Source: Bacteroidota bacterium (lineage in GTDB: Bacteria > Bacteroidota > Bacteroidia > Bacteroidales > F082). Taken from it: a stretch of 64,000 nt of DNA. Shown here one piece after another: positions 21,189 through 31,737 of the stretch. Position numbers and translations under genes: made by a program. The stretch spans positions 52,590-116,589 of the forward strand of contig JAERTF010000051.1 in assembly GCA_016845105.1 (NCBI GenBank), read 5' to 3'. How positions within the stretch are numbered: the first letter of the stretch is position 1; every line of letters starts with the position of its first letter. Under the pieces are notes generated by a model. It was not told the origin of the DNA. It was given only the letters and a program-made list of their open reading frames with translations, and did not search any database.

Positions 21189-24100
21189 ATGAAAAAAATT
21201 GCTACTATAATTCTCATGCTACAATTCCTGTTAACATCAGGTATATTATTGAGCAATTCAATTACTAAGATTAACGATAAACTGACCCTCAGTCAATATG
21301 GTAATATTGAAGGAACTGTTGTTAATGGAGATGGATTTTCAATTGCCAATGTGCTAGTTGGTATTGATGGTATAACACAAACTACCACTAGCTCAACGGG
21401 GTATTATATTCTTGAGAATATACCTGTAGGTCAAAATATTGTAGTTTGTTTAAAGGAGGGATATAATACAGCAGTGGACTCAATAATCGTCATTCAGGAC
21501 GATACACTTAACCTTGATTTTTCATTAACCCAACCCAATATAACTGTTGCCCCCACTTTATTTTCTGTTACTCTGAATCCAAACGAATATTTAACCCAAT
21601 ATATGAGCCTGCTAAATACCGGTGATGGCGAAGGTGAGTGGGCAGCAGTTATAAATTATCTATCAAAAACTCCCTCATATAAGGTGCAGAAATTGGAATC
21701 AAGCAAGACTCGTGATTTTAGCATAATCGAAACTAATCCCAAAAATGTGGTTACTATACCCCAGGGTAATGGACAGCCACTTAGTGCTCGATCTGGTTTT
21801 AATTGCCCGGTTGGCAGTGTGTTTTCATATCCTCCTCTGGCTTCCGATAATGCATACAGTTGTGAAGAGAATGCAGGAACAATGTGCTATCAAAGTTTTT
21901 CGGGAGTATCAGGTGGGTTCTCAACAATTACAATTTATGCTTTGCATACTACTCTTCCATCGGGTCCGCGGGAGCTATTGGTTGAGGTTTATGAATCGGG
22001 AAGTACTCCAGGTGCACTTGAAAGCTCATCAATAGTTATGGCTGACCCCATTGGAACAGGAATTCCAGTGTTGGGCTATCAAACATTCTCCTACACATTC
22101 GACGTTCCTGTTTCAAGTTTATCATCGGGGTGGATTGGAATTCAAGCCACCTCAGGCGGAAGCCCAACTTTTTACTGGCTTAATACACATTATACTCCTG
22201 CTTACACAGCAATGCAAAACAATACTGTTCTTTATGATGGATTGGCCATGTGTCTAGCCTCAAATGAAGAAAACTGGTTAACCCTTGAGGAGTATGAGGG
22301 TGTAGTGCTTCCCTATGGAGGAATACAAAATATAGGTGTTAATTTTGATGCCTCCGGAATGGAGGATGGAGATGTTCATACTGCAGAAATTATAATTACA
22401 ACTGATCCGAATGTTGGAACATTCACCATACCCGTTAACATGTTAGTTGCCGGTGATCCACTTTGTCCTGTTTATGATCTTGGGGTTGAGCTGGTTAATA
22501 TGGTTACCAGTCAAGTTGGTATATACTGGATGTTTGATTTTGCATCATGCTCTTCTAATTTTCAATATTTTATAGTAAAAAGAGATGGGGTAACAATAGG
22601 AACAACAACTGATATTTATTACGATGATATGCTTCCTAATTATGGAACATATTGTTATACAGTTATTCCTGTTTTTGATATTGGTCAGGGTATAGGAGCC
22701 ACAACCTGTGTTGAATGGGAAATTCCAGCTTATTGTTGGAGTCCCAATACAGTTTATAATGAACAATGGGTTAATTCTCAGGAACAAGTAGATATTACAA
22801 TAGAGAATTGTGGTTTGGGGGTGCTTGATTTTATTTTTCCCGACCACCTTTCGGGGAGTAGGTTTGCTTGTGATATGGAGGTAGCGCTTTATGATACATA
22901 TGGTGATGGCTGGAATGGTGGTAGCCTCGATGTATTTGTTAATGGAAACTTGATTCTTGATGACCTTACAATTGTAAATGGTGGTGGTCCAGAGTATCAT
23001 TCGTTTCCAGTTGAAGGAGGTGATGACATTAGTACAATATACACTGCAGGAAGTTGGTCGTACGAAAACTATTATGAGTTTTATGATGGAGATGGAATTT
23101 TAATATATACTGCAGCAGATGAAAGTATTCCTGTTGGAGTTGTTTTTGGAACCTGTCCTCAACCGGGTTTTATCTTGGACGTTGAACCACCGATGGGACA
23201 AATTCAGGGAGGACAATCGATGAATATATCAGTAACTTATGATGCTACAGGATTTCCCAATGGGTTATTTAACGAGTGGTTATTAATTGAAACAAATGAT
23301 CCTCAACACCAGGAAGACAGTATCTTAAATCAAATGCTGGTTTATGATCCTGGCTTATTCTATGGTTATGTTAATAACTGTAGCACGGGATTACCAATTC
23401 CAGGTGTGACTGTAATTGCCGGGGATAATAGTGCTACAACTAATGGTATGGGTTATTACGAAATGTACGTTGATGCGGATACTTATGATATTGAATTCAG
23501 TTTTCTGGGCTTTGAAAGTCAGGTTTTTGTTGGCGGAACTGTTTCTGCCGGTGGGATGACTGAAATTAGTATTTGTTTGAACGAAACACCATATCCGGTG
23601 AGTTGGGTATTTGCTGAACCCGATGAGGTTGCAGGTACTTGTTTGGTTACATGGAGTTTACCCATGGGTCCATACGAAATTATATATGATGATGGCTATT
23701 CAAATGAATTTGTAATATGGACAACCCCCGGGAATGCCATTGCTGTAAATTTCACACCTGCTGGATATCCCGCAACAATAATAGGAGGTAGGTTCTTTGT
23801 TGGAGATGGAACTTTCCCTTCGGGTTCAACATTTTTAGGCACATCAATGGGTGTTGGCGTTATGGATGATGATGGAGTTAATGGAATGCCAGGAACAATA
23901 CTCGATTCAACAGTTATAACAATAAATAATTTGGAGTGGGTTGATTTTTATGGATTGTTTAGTGATACAATTAACGATGGTAATTTTTACATTGTACTTT
24001 GGCAATTGGGCTATTCGAGTTTTTCGGCACCCATTGGTGTTGACACAGATGCGCCCACAGTTTACAGGTCATATGTTAAGTTTGACAATAATCCTTGGTC

Positions 24101-27100
24101 AGTATCACCTTATCAGGATTTTATGATTAGAGCTTATGTTGATGGTCCAAATGATGGAGTAATGAGCAGTAGTTCAGGTAGTAAAGCATCCCCAAAACTA
24201 ATCCAACTACCAAAGGTCACAGAAGGTCCGTTTATAGCTACCGGTTTACCAGATGGTATTGATGGAACTGAAAAGGATGGAGAATACAGATCAATAATAG
24301 AATCAAAAGATACAAGAGACTTATTAAATTACACTGTTGCAAAGGTTACTGATTTCGATCCTGTATTGGGACCGCAAACAGGAATATTAACCCCAATTGC
24401 TAACCCAACAAATTACCCATATCTCGACCAAAGCTGGGGTGGATTACCACCTGGATATTATGCATATGCAGTAAAAGTAGTTTACGATGCCAACGAATCA
24501 ATTTGGGTTTATTCAAATACTGTACCCCATTTATTATATAATACAGTTACTGTAGTTGTTTACTCATGTAATGACAGTATTGAAAATTCTAATGTTTACT
24601 TAATTGGTTATGATTACCCATATGAAGTACATCAAGGCACAACTAATACTAATGGAATTGTAGTTTTCGATAGTGTTATTGATGGATATTATGATATGCA
24701 TGTTGAAGGGGTTGGTTATACACTTTATGAATATGGATATAATATATATAGTGACACAACAATTGGGGTTGAGTTGTTACAAAACATGTATCCACCTACA
24801 AACCTGGAGGTTGATCCTCTAACTTCCGTTGCCACATGGGATGAACCACTTATAACAGAACTTTATCTTGAGGATTTTGAAGATCCTACGTTTCCACCAG
24901 ATGGATGGCAGGCAACGGCAATTGATGTAGGATGGTTTAGAACCGAAGATGCCAGCTCGGGAAATTGGCCAGTTCCACCCGGGGATGGTTACTATGCCTC
25001 CACGAATGATGATGTCTTGGGTACAGGTTACGGTAATAGCACAATGGATTATTTAATAACTCCGCAGGTTGATTTACGGGAGAGCGATGATTTTCAACTT
25101 TATTTTACCCAGTTCTATGATGGATCATATGGGCAGAGTGCCTATGTTGAATATAGTAATGATCAGGGAACGACGTGGGAGGTTATTGAAACCATGTCAC
25201 CACAAGGTGATTGGAATAATAAAATAGTAGATTTGGCTCCAATATCAGGACCCAATAGTGTGCCAGTAATGCTGGCATTTCATTCTGATGATCATAATAG
25301 CTGGGCTTCTGGTTGGGCAGTTGATAATGTTGAGATTAAAAATGGCCCTGCTCCCGTTCTTGCGTATTATGTGTTTTTAGATAATGTGTTTGAAGCACAA
25401 ACAGGATGGAACGAAACAACCTATACTTTTACCGATCTAACATATGGTGTTCCTTATGAGACATGTGTTGTTGCTGTGTACGATTGTGGTGTTAGTGATC
25501 CGGTTTGTACAACCTGGGAGTCAATTTTCTTACTTCCACCTTTAAATCTTACCAATGAATATCTATACAATACAAACGAAGTTCCATTAATGTGGAATCC
25601 ACCCGAGGGTAACACAGGAGTGCCTGATGAGCTTGTTTCGTTTAACATTTACAGAGATAGTGTGGTTATTGCCAATGTTGCCTATGGTGGTCAAGGTATA
25701 GGAGAGTGGATAACTTTCATTGACAACGAATTGGATCCAAATACCTATAATTATTGGGTGTCGGCCGTTTATGATTTAGCTGATTTTGGTTACCCCGGAG
25801 AAACTGCTGAATCTGTATGGGAAGGTCCCGATGAAGTAAGTGTGGTTTGGGGATTTACCATACCATTTTTTGAAGACTGGGGAGTTGGAACCTTTGCATT
25901 CAATAATTGGACATTTAACGAGAATTCAGATAACTGGTCGATTAGCTCTCAAGAAGGAGAACCTGCTCCATCAGCAGAATTTACATGGGATCCACTATTG
26001 GAAAATGATTATTCATCAACGCTTACGAGTTACCCAATTATTGTTGATTATTTAACCGAAGGAGATCTATTTCTAGATTTTGATATAAAGTTAATCGATA
26101 GAAATTCCACAGGCAATGAAAAAATGTTGGTTGAAATATATGATGGTACAATATGGCATCTTGCTGCTGAATTTGCAAATTCCGGTAAAGAAGGATTTAC
26201 AAATAACCTTATAAATATTACACAATATGCAATTGGAAATGCCATTAATATTCGTTTTAATGCTACGGGACAAAATTCGTTCGATATAATTTCATGGTAT
26301 ATTGATAATGTTAATGTTTATCGGGAGTGTGTAGCTCCAACGGATTTAACTGGTCAATACATCTGGATATCACCCACCGAAATTGGTGCTGAGATCTGTT
26401 GGGAAGGTTATATTGCACCATCTAGTTCTCAATGGTTCTACTATGATGATGAAACAATAGAGTATGTATGGGGAAGTACTTCTGACTGGGATGTAGATAT
26501 TGCAATCAAAATTGAACAAGATGACCTAATTAACTTTGATGGAGCCGCAATTACACAATACCGTGCATTTGTAGACAGTAGGTTGTTGGGTGTTGGAACA
26601 ATATCTGTTAAGGTATACCAAGGTGATAACCCAAATCCATCAGCACCAATCTATGAAGAGGACGTAACTAGTCAGTTTATTGCAGGTGATGATTGGAATG
26701 ACTTTATGTTTAGTCAGGCAGTACTGATTGATATCAATCAGCCATTATGGATGGGTATGTATTTCACAGGCCCAGATGACACATATGGTCCTGGAATCAC
26801 TTCACAAATGGATTCATATGATCCAAACGGAGATCTATTATGGAATGCAGGCTCATGGGATCACATACAAAATCAAGGAATTAGTAACCGTGCATGGCTA
26901 TTAAGAGGTTTTGTTACTACATCTTATGGGTCAACAGTAGCTATAGGGAGCACAAATATTAATCCTTTACCTGTTCAAACAGGATTAAGCACAGTTGGTA
27001 CATTTGTATCAACCCATGCAAGTCTAAGTACATTAGAGGTTAATAACACACGTTCAGAGGTTACATTTAACATATATCGTAAAGGTGGAGCTAGCGATTA

Positions 27101-27557
27101 TGTATTATTAGCTATAGTACCAAGTGAATCAGGTACAGGCTCATATTGCTACTACGATACAGATGTTTTTTACCCCACAGAGTATTGTTACAAGGTTACA
27201 GCATCTTACGAGAGTGCTACGGATTATTGTGAATCAGCTCCAGCCAATGCATATGAATTACCAATGAATGACCATGTTTGTGTTTTTAATAGCCCCATTA
27301 ATGTTGATAATCCAAATGAGGCTACTTTAATTAATGTATATCCAAATCCGGCAACCGATGAAGTGCATATAAATTCTACACTTCCTATTCAAAACATTAA
27401 TGTTGTCAACTACTTTGGACAAAGTGTTTATACAAGTGAAACAAGCAATTCTAGTTCCCATAAACTGAATACCACTTTATATTCTTCAGGAATATATCTT
27501 ATTCAGATAGAAACCGATATGGGAATAACAACAAGAAAAGTGATTATCAAAAGATAA
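21189..27557 (+). CDS. giant secreted T9SS protein, paralog of 16571-20989
   Basis: Signal peptide MKKIATIILMLQFLLTSGILLSNS; repeated carboxypeptidase-regulatory and fn3/choice-of-anchor-J-like modules; VYPNPATDEVHINSTLP...GIYLIQIETDMGITTRKVIIKR. ATG 21189 preferred over 21153. Confidence 0.9.
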   Translation: MKKIATIILMLQFLLTSGILLSNSITKINDKLTLSQYGNIEGTVVNGDGFSIANVLVGIDGITQTTTSSTGYYILENIPVGQNIVVCLKEGYNTAVDSIIVIQDDTLNLDFSLTQPNITVAPTLFSVTLNPNEYLTQYMSLLNTGDGEGEWAAVINYLSKTPSYKVQKLESSKTRDFSIIETNPKNVVTIPQGNGQPLSARSGFNCPVGSVFSYPPLASDNAYSCEENAGTMCYQSFSGVSGGFSTITIYALHTTLPSGPRELLVEVYESGSTPGALESSSIVMADPIGTGIPVLGYQTFSYTFDVPVSSLSSGWIGIQATSGGSPTFYWLNTHYTPAYTAMQNNTVLYDGLAMCLASNEENWLTLEEYEGVVLPYGGIQNIGVNFDASGMEDGDVHTAEIIITTDPNVGTFTIPVNMLVAGDPLCPVYDLGVELVNMVTSQVGIYWMFDFASCSSNFQYFIVKRDGVTIGTTTDIYYDDMLPNYGTYCYTVIPVFDIGQGIGATTCVEWEIPAYCWSPNTVYNEQWVNSQEQVDITIENCGLGVLDFIFPDHLSGSRFACDMEVALYDTYGDGWNGGSLDVFVNGNLILDDLTIVNGGGPEYHSFPVEGGDDISTIYTAGSWSYENYYEFYDGDGILIYTAADESIPVGVVFGTCPQPGFILDVEPPMGQIQGGQSMNISVTYDATGFPNGLFNEWLLIETNDPQHQEDSILNQMLVYDPGLFYGYVNNCSTGLPIPGVTVIAGDNSATTNGMGYYEMYVDADTYDIEFSFLGFESQVFVGGTVSAGGMTEISICLNETPYPVSWVFAEPDEVAGTCLVTWSLPMGPYEIIYDDGYSNEFVIWTTPGNAIAVNFTPAGYPATIIGGRFFVGDGTFPSGSTFLGTSMGVGVMDDDGVNGMPGTILDSTVITINNLEWVDFYGLFSDTINDGNFYIVLWQLGYSSFSAPIGVDTDAPTVYRSYVKFDNNPWSVSPYQDFMIRAYVDGPNDGVMSSSSGSKASPKLIQLPKVTEGPFIATGLPDGIDGTEKDGEYRSIIESKDTRDLLNYTVAKVTDFDPVLGPQTGILTPIANPTNYPYLDQSWGGLPPGYYAYAVKVVYDANESIWVYSNTVPHLLYNTVTVVVYSCNDSIENSNVYLIGYDYPYEVHQGTTNTNGIVVFDSVIDGYYDMHVEGVGYTLYEYGYNIYSDTTIGVELLQNMYPPTNLEVDPLTSVATWDEPLITELYLEDFEDPTFPPDGWQATAIDVGWFRTEDASSGNWPVPPGDGYYASTNDDVLGTGYGNSTMDYLITPQVDLRESDDFQLYFTQFYDGSYGQSAYVEYSNDQGTTWEVIETMSPQGDWNNKIVDLAPISGPNSVPVMLAFHSDDHNSWASGWAVDNVEIKNGPAPVLAYYVFLDNVFEAQTGWNETTYTFTDLTYGVPYETCVVAVYDCGVSDPVCTTWESIFLLPPLNLTNEYLYNTNEVPLMWNPPEGNTGVPDELVSFNIYRDSVVIANVAYGGQGIGEWITFIDNELDPNTYNYWVSAVYDLADFGYPGETAESVWEGPDEVSVVWGFTIPFFEDWGVGTFAFNNWTFNENSDNWSISSQEGEPAPSAEFTWDPLLENDYSSTLTSYPIIVDYLTEGDLFLDFDIKLIDRNSTGNEKMLVEIYDGTIWHLAAEFANSGKEGFTNNLINITQYAIGNAINIRFNATGQNSFDIISWYIDNVNVYRECVAPTDLTGQYIWISPTEIGAEICWEGYIAPSSSQWFYYDDETIEYVWGSTSDWDVDIAIKIEQDDLINFDGAAITQYRAFVDSRLLGVGTISVKVYQGDNPNPSAPIYEEDVTSQFIAGDDWNDFMFSQAVLIDINQPLWMGMYFTGPDDTYGPGITSQMDSYDPNGDLLWNAGSWDHIQNQGISNRAWLLRGFVTTSYGSTVAIGSTNINPLPVQTGLSTVGTFVSTHASLSTLEVNNTRSEVTFNIYRKGGASDYVLLAIVPSESGTGSYCYYDTDVFYPTEYCYKVTASYESATDYCESAPANAYELPMNDHVCVFNSPINVDNPNEATLINVYPNPATDEVHINSTLPIQNINVVNYFGQSVYTSETSNSSSHKLNTTLYSSGIYLIQIETDMGITTRKVIIKR

Positions 27558-27599
27558 TCTTTTATTGGAGCATGTCTCCAAACTGATTCCGTGATTATT

Positions 27600-27633
27600 G
27601 GGAGCATATGTGGTTTGTGTGCTCCCTTTTTTT
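27600..27633 (+). terminator. rho-independent terminator after second giant gene
   Basis: GGGAGCATAT...GTGTGCTCCC followed by TTTTTTT. Confidence 0.85.
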
Positions 27634-27723
27634 AATAATCAAAAACGAATAGTTATATTAACAGGGTTTTGGGCATAGTATCTAACATTGATTTTGTGCT
27701 TTCCACAATTCACTAATATCTTA

Positions 27724-27731
27724 TATCTTTG
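27724..27731 (+). promoter_or_regulatory. Bacteroidota -7 box (TATCTTTG) upstream of TPR lipoprotein
   Basis: TAnnTTTG match 28 bp before ATG; no well-spaced -33 box. Confidence 0.4.
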
Positions 27732-27758
27732 CATTCCTAAAAATATAGAACAATACTT

Positions 27759-28622
27759 ATGAAAAATGTAATCTTTTTATTGTTAGCGCTTCCATTTTTG
27801 TTAAGCTGCAATTCTAACAACACAAAAACTGAAGATTCAGATACAAATAAGCAATCTACATCAGTCAATAAAGCCGAAGGAGCCTCACCAATGTTAACCT
27901 ATACTTTGAGTGATAAAAATAGTGATGGAAAAAAGCTTGAGAGTGAAGCTGGTGAAGTAGTGCCTGTTGAACAACTTGAGTCAAAAAATAATAATCAAAA
28001 TAAAAAAAATGTCCTTAATGAAGAGGAAGATGATGATCTTAAAAGAAGAAGAGCTCACACACAGTTTAAAAATGGAACATCATTCTATAAACAAGGAGAA
28101 TTGGAGAAGGCAATTGAATCTTTCAAGAATTCATTGGAGTTGAAACCTAATAATTCAAGGGCTTTTTACAACCTTGGTAATATATATTATGAACTCGGAC
28201 AAAAAGATCTGGCCAAATCTTATTATATTGATGCAGTTGAGATTGAGCCAAGCGATTCACTTTCGCTAATTGCAATTGGACTAATTTGTACTGAGAATGG
28301 TGATTTACCTGAAGCATTGGATTATTATAATAAAGCGGTTGCTGTGGCACCAACTTTTAGTATGGTTTACTTCAACAGAGGGACATTGTTGGGACAAAAT
28401 AAACAGTATGAAGAATCATTGAACGACTTGTCGAAAGCAATCAAATATGACCCCAAAAACTCTGAAGCATACATTAATAGAGGTCTTGCTCATTTTTATA
28501 TGAAAAATATTGAGCTGGCATGTCAGGATTGGCAAAAGGCCAAGTCGATGGGAAATCCAAAAGGTAAGCAGGCGGTTGATATTTATTGTTCAGGGAAACC
28601 GGTATCTCAACCAAAAAAATAA
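27759..28622 (+). CDS. TPR-repeat lipoprotein
   Basis: Lipobox LPFLLSC; consecutive TPRs (GTSFYKQGELEKAIESFKNSLELKPNNSRAFYNLGNIYYELGQKDLAKSYYIDAVEIEPSD...). Confidence 0.88.
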   Translation: MKNVIFLLLALPFLLSCNSNNTKTEDSDTNKQSTSVNKAEGASPMLTYTLSDKNSDGKKLESEAGEVVPVEQLESKNNNQNKKNVLNEEEDDDLKRRRAHTQFKNGTSFYKQGELEKAIESFKNSLELKPNNSRAFYNLGNIYYELGQKDLAKSYYIDAVEIEPSDSLSLIAIGLICTENGDLPEALDYYNKAVAVAPTFSMVYFNRGTLLGQNKQYEESLNDLSKAIKYDPKNSEAYINRGLAHFYMKNIELACQDWQKAKSMGNPKGKQAVDIYCSGKPVSQPKK

Positions 28623-28673
28623 TTGGTATTGTAACTGGTTTCATGGTTTAGAATAAAACTGTAAAATATTATT

Positions 28674-28704
28674 AGATTCTTCACTGCGTTCAGAATGACA
28701 AAAA
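28674..28704. repeat. solitary REP-like arm (AGATTCTTCACTGCGTTCAGAATGACAAAAA)
   Basis: Reverse complement of the family at 7253-7350 and 7581-7648. Confidence 0.8.
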
Positions 28705-28737
28705 CTCATAATGTCCCTTAAATTAACTCATTAACTA

Positions 28738-28784
28738 AATTCTTTGTGCAACTTTGTGTGTGCTTTGAGCTACTTTGTGGTTAA
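28738..28784. repeat. CTTTGTG-rich intergenic repeat
   Basis: AAATTCTTTGTGCAACTTTGTGTGTGCTTTGAGCTACTTTGTGGTTAA, resembling a dispersed intergenic family I recall from Bacteroidota genomes. Confidence 0.5.
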
Positions 28785-28904
28785 TTATTTTTCAATCATA
28801 ATTGGTTGCCAAGATACTCAATGTAAACACAGAAAGGATTGTAATTTTTAGTGGGATAAATATGGACATATCCTAATTATGTAGCATTTAATTTATTGAT
28901 ATCT

Positions 28905-28932
28905 CTCATCCGGAATTTCAAATCCGAATGAG
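28905..28932. repeat. palindromic hairpin repeat (CTCATCCGGAATTTCAAATCCGAATGAG)
   Basis: CTCAT-CGGA / TCCG-ATGAG near-perfect palindrome. Confidence 0.6.
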
Positions 28933-28954
28933 CTGAACTGGAACTAAAATTGGT

Positions 28955-28999
28955 TTAAAAACAAAATCCCGATAATCAACAATGATAACCGGGATTTTC
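28955..28999 (-). terminator. terminator downstream of atpC
   Basis: AAAATCCCG...CGGGATTTT stem, U tract on minus side. Confidence 0.7.
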
Positions 29000-29033
29000 C
29001 AGTGGTTACCTGCCATATGCAGATAGTATTTCT

Positions 29034-29267
29034 TTACTCAGCTAATATCAGAACCTTATTTTCAAGTACTTCTATTACACCACCATTTATTTCGAAAAAC
29101 TCTTCTTTTCCATCCTTCTTAATTTTAACTTTTCCTTGTTTTAAAGCTGAAATAAGTGGAGCATGGTTATTTAAAATTTCAAACGACCCATCAATTCCAG
29201 GTAATTGAACCAATTCAGCTTCACCTGTATAGATGGTACGATCGGGAGTGATTATTTCTAGTTTCAT
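29034..29267 (-). CDS. atpC: F1 ATP synthase epsilon subunit
   Basis: MKLEIITPDRTIYTGEAELVQLPGIDGSFEILNNHAPLISAL. Confidence 0.95.
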   Translation of the reverse strand: MKLEIITPDRTIYTGEAELVQLPGIDGSFEILNNHAPLISALKQGKVKIKKDGKEEFFEINGGVIEVLENKVLILAE

Positions 29268-29327
29268 TTGATGTAGTTTTAGATGAAAAAAGTTAGTTGA
29301 TAATAATCAATACTTAACCTTTAACTC

Positions 29328-30842
<1,515 letters not shown>

Positions 30843-30870
30843 CTATTATTTAAGGATTTTAATGTGGGCG

Positions 30871-30878
30871 CAAATATA
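30871..30878 (-). promoter_or_regulatory. Bacteroidota -7 box (TATATTTG on minus) upstream of atpD
   Basis: CAAATATA on plus, 35 bp upstream of the start codon. Confidence 0.45.
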
Positions 30879-31039
30879 ATAATTTATACTTATTATAAAG
30901 TACTTAAAGTATCTAAAATTTGCAACACTCACATTCATGGTCATTGAGTAGTTGATTTAAAAAGTTTTCTTGATGCAGATTGTGCTAATTTATTCCATGA
31001 AATACATTTTCAGCTTTAATTAAAAAACAAATAATTAAT

Positions 31040-31047
31040 TAACTTTG
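31040..31047 (+). promoter_or_regulatory. Bacteroidota -7 box (TAACTTTG)
   Basis: 24 bp upstream of ATG 31071; overlaps the GTG at 31047 and so argues against that start. Confidence 0.4.
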
Positions 31048-31070
31048 TGTTTTTACAAACCAATATTCCA

Positions 31071-31586
31071 ATGGTAAAAAAAGAGATAGAATTATTTGAG
31101 AATCAAATTGAGAAGTTAGCTTCTCCTGGGTTTGATTTGGAAGCATGGAAAAAATATTCGTTATTATTATTAACCCGGGTTTTTGGAAAGCATGATCCTA
31201 AAATTAAGCAACTGAAAAGCATAGAGTTTGAATTTAATTCATGGTCATTACGTGATGCATCGGGTAACGAGTCATATGAAGAAGGCACAAAAAAACTTGC
31301 AAGAGAGGTATTGCAAGCAGCAATTGATGAGCTTAATATTTATGGATTACCAAATTTAGTAGAAAATACAAATGAACAAACAAATGAAATCCTTACGATA
31401 ATTTCTGACGAATTTAAAGGATCACAGCTTAAAGAACTCCAAAAGATTCTTAAGTCACGAAATAGCATTGTTGAAAAGAAACGGAGGGTTAAGGAACTAA
31501 TAGAAGATCTTGGAGAGAATGCCAGCATTGAAATAATCACAAATATATTGACAAATCCAAAAGTTGCATCTCTATTGTTGGATTAG
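31071..31586 (+). CDS. conserved hypothetical protein
   Basis: Well-formed 171-aa ORF (MVKKEIELFENQIEKLASPGFDLEAWKKYSLLLLTRVFGKHDPK...) with good upstream promoter; no family recognised. Confidence 0.75.
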   Translation: MVKKEIELFENQIEKLASPGFDLEAWKKYSLLLLTRVFGKHDPKIKQLKSIEFEFNSWSLRDASGNESYEEGTKKLAREVLQAAIDELNIYGLPNLVENTNEQTNEILTIISDEFKGSQLKELQKILKSRNSIVEKKRRVKELIEDLGENASIEIITNILTNPKVASLLLD

Positions 31587-31692
31587 AAATAGTGAATCAA
31601 TAATTTGATTCTAAAAACATACCATATCCTTCAAAACTTTAACTATTTTTTCTTACTCCTCTTTAATAGTACGTAACTACCTCATTTTTTAT

Positions 31693-31700
31693 TAGTTTTG
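31693..31700 (+). promoter_or_regulatory. Bacteroidota -7 box (TAGTTTTG) upstream of ileS
   Basis: TAnnTTTG match 38 bp before ATG. Confidence 0.4.
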
Positions 31701-31737
31701 CTGCCTTATTTTTAAAATTGAGAAAAATCATTTCCTA

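Noticed and set aside
22545-23000. 151-aa minus-strand ORF inside the second giant gene
   Set aside because: Low-complexity Ile/Asn/Thr translation opposite a clear T9SS CDS.
15230-29033. Integrative element or transposon as source of the atp interruption
   Set aside because: No integrase, transposase, tRNA target or clear terminal repeats; only the synteny argument is kept.
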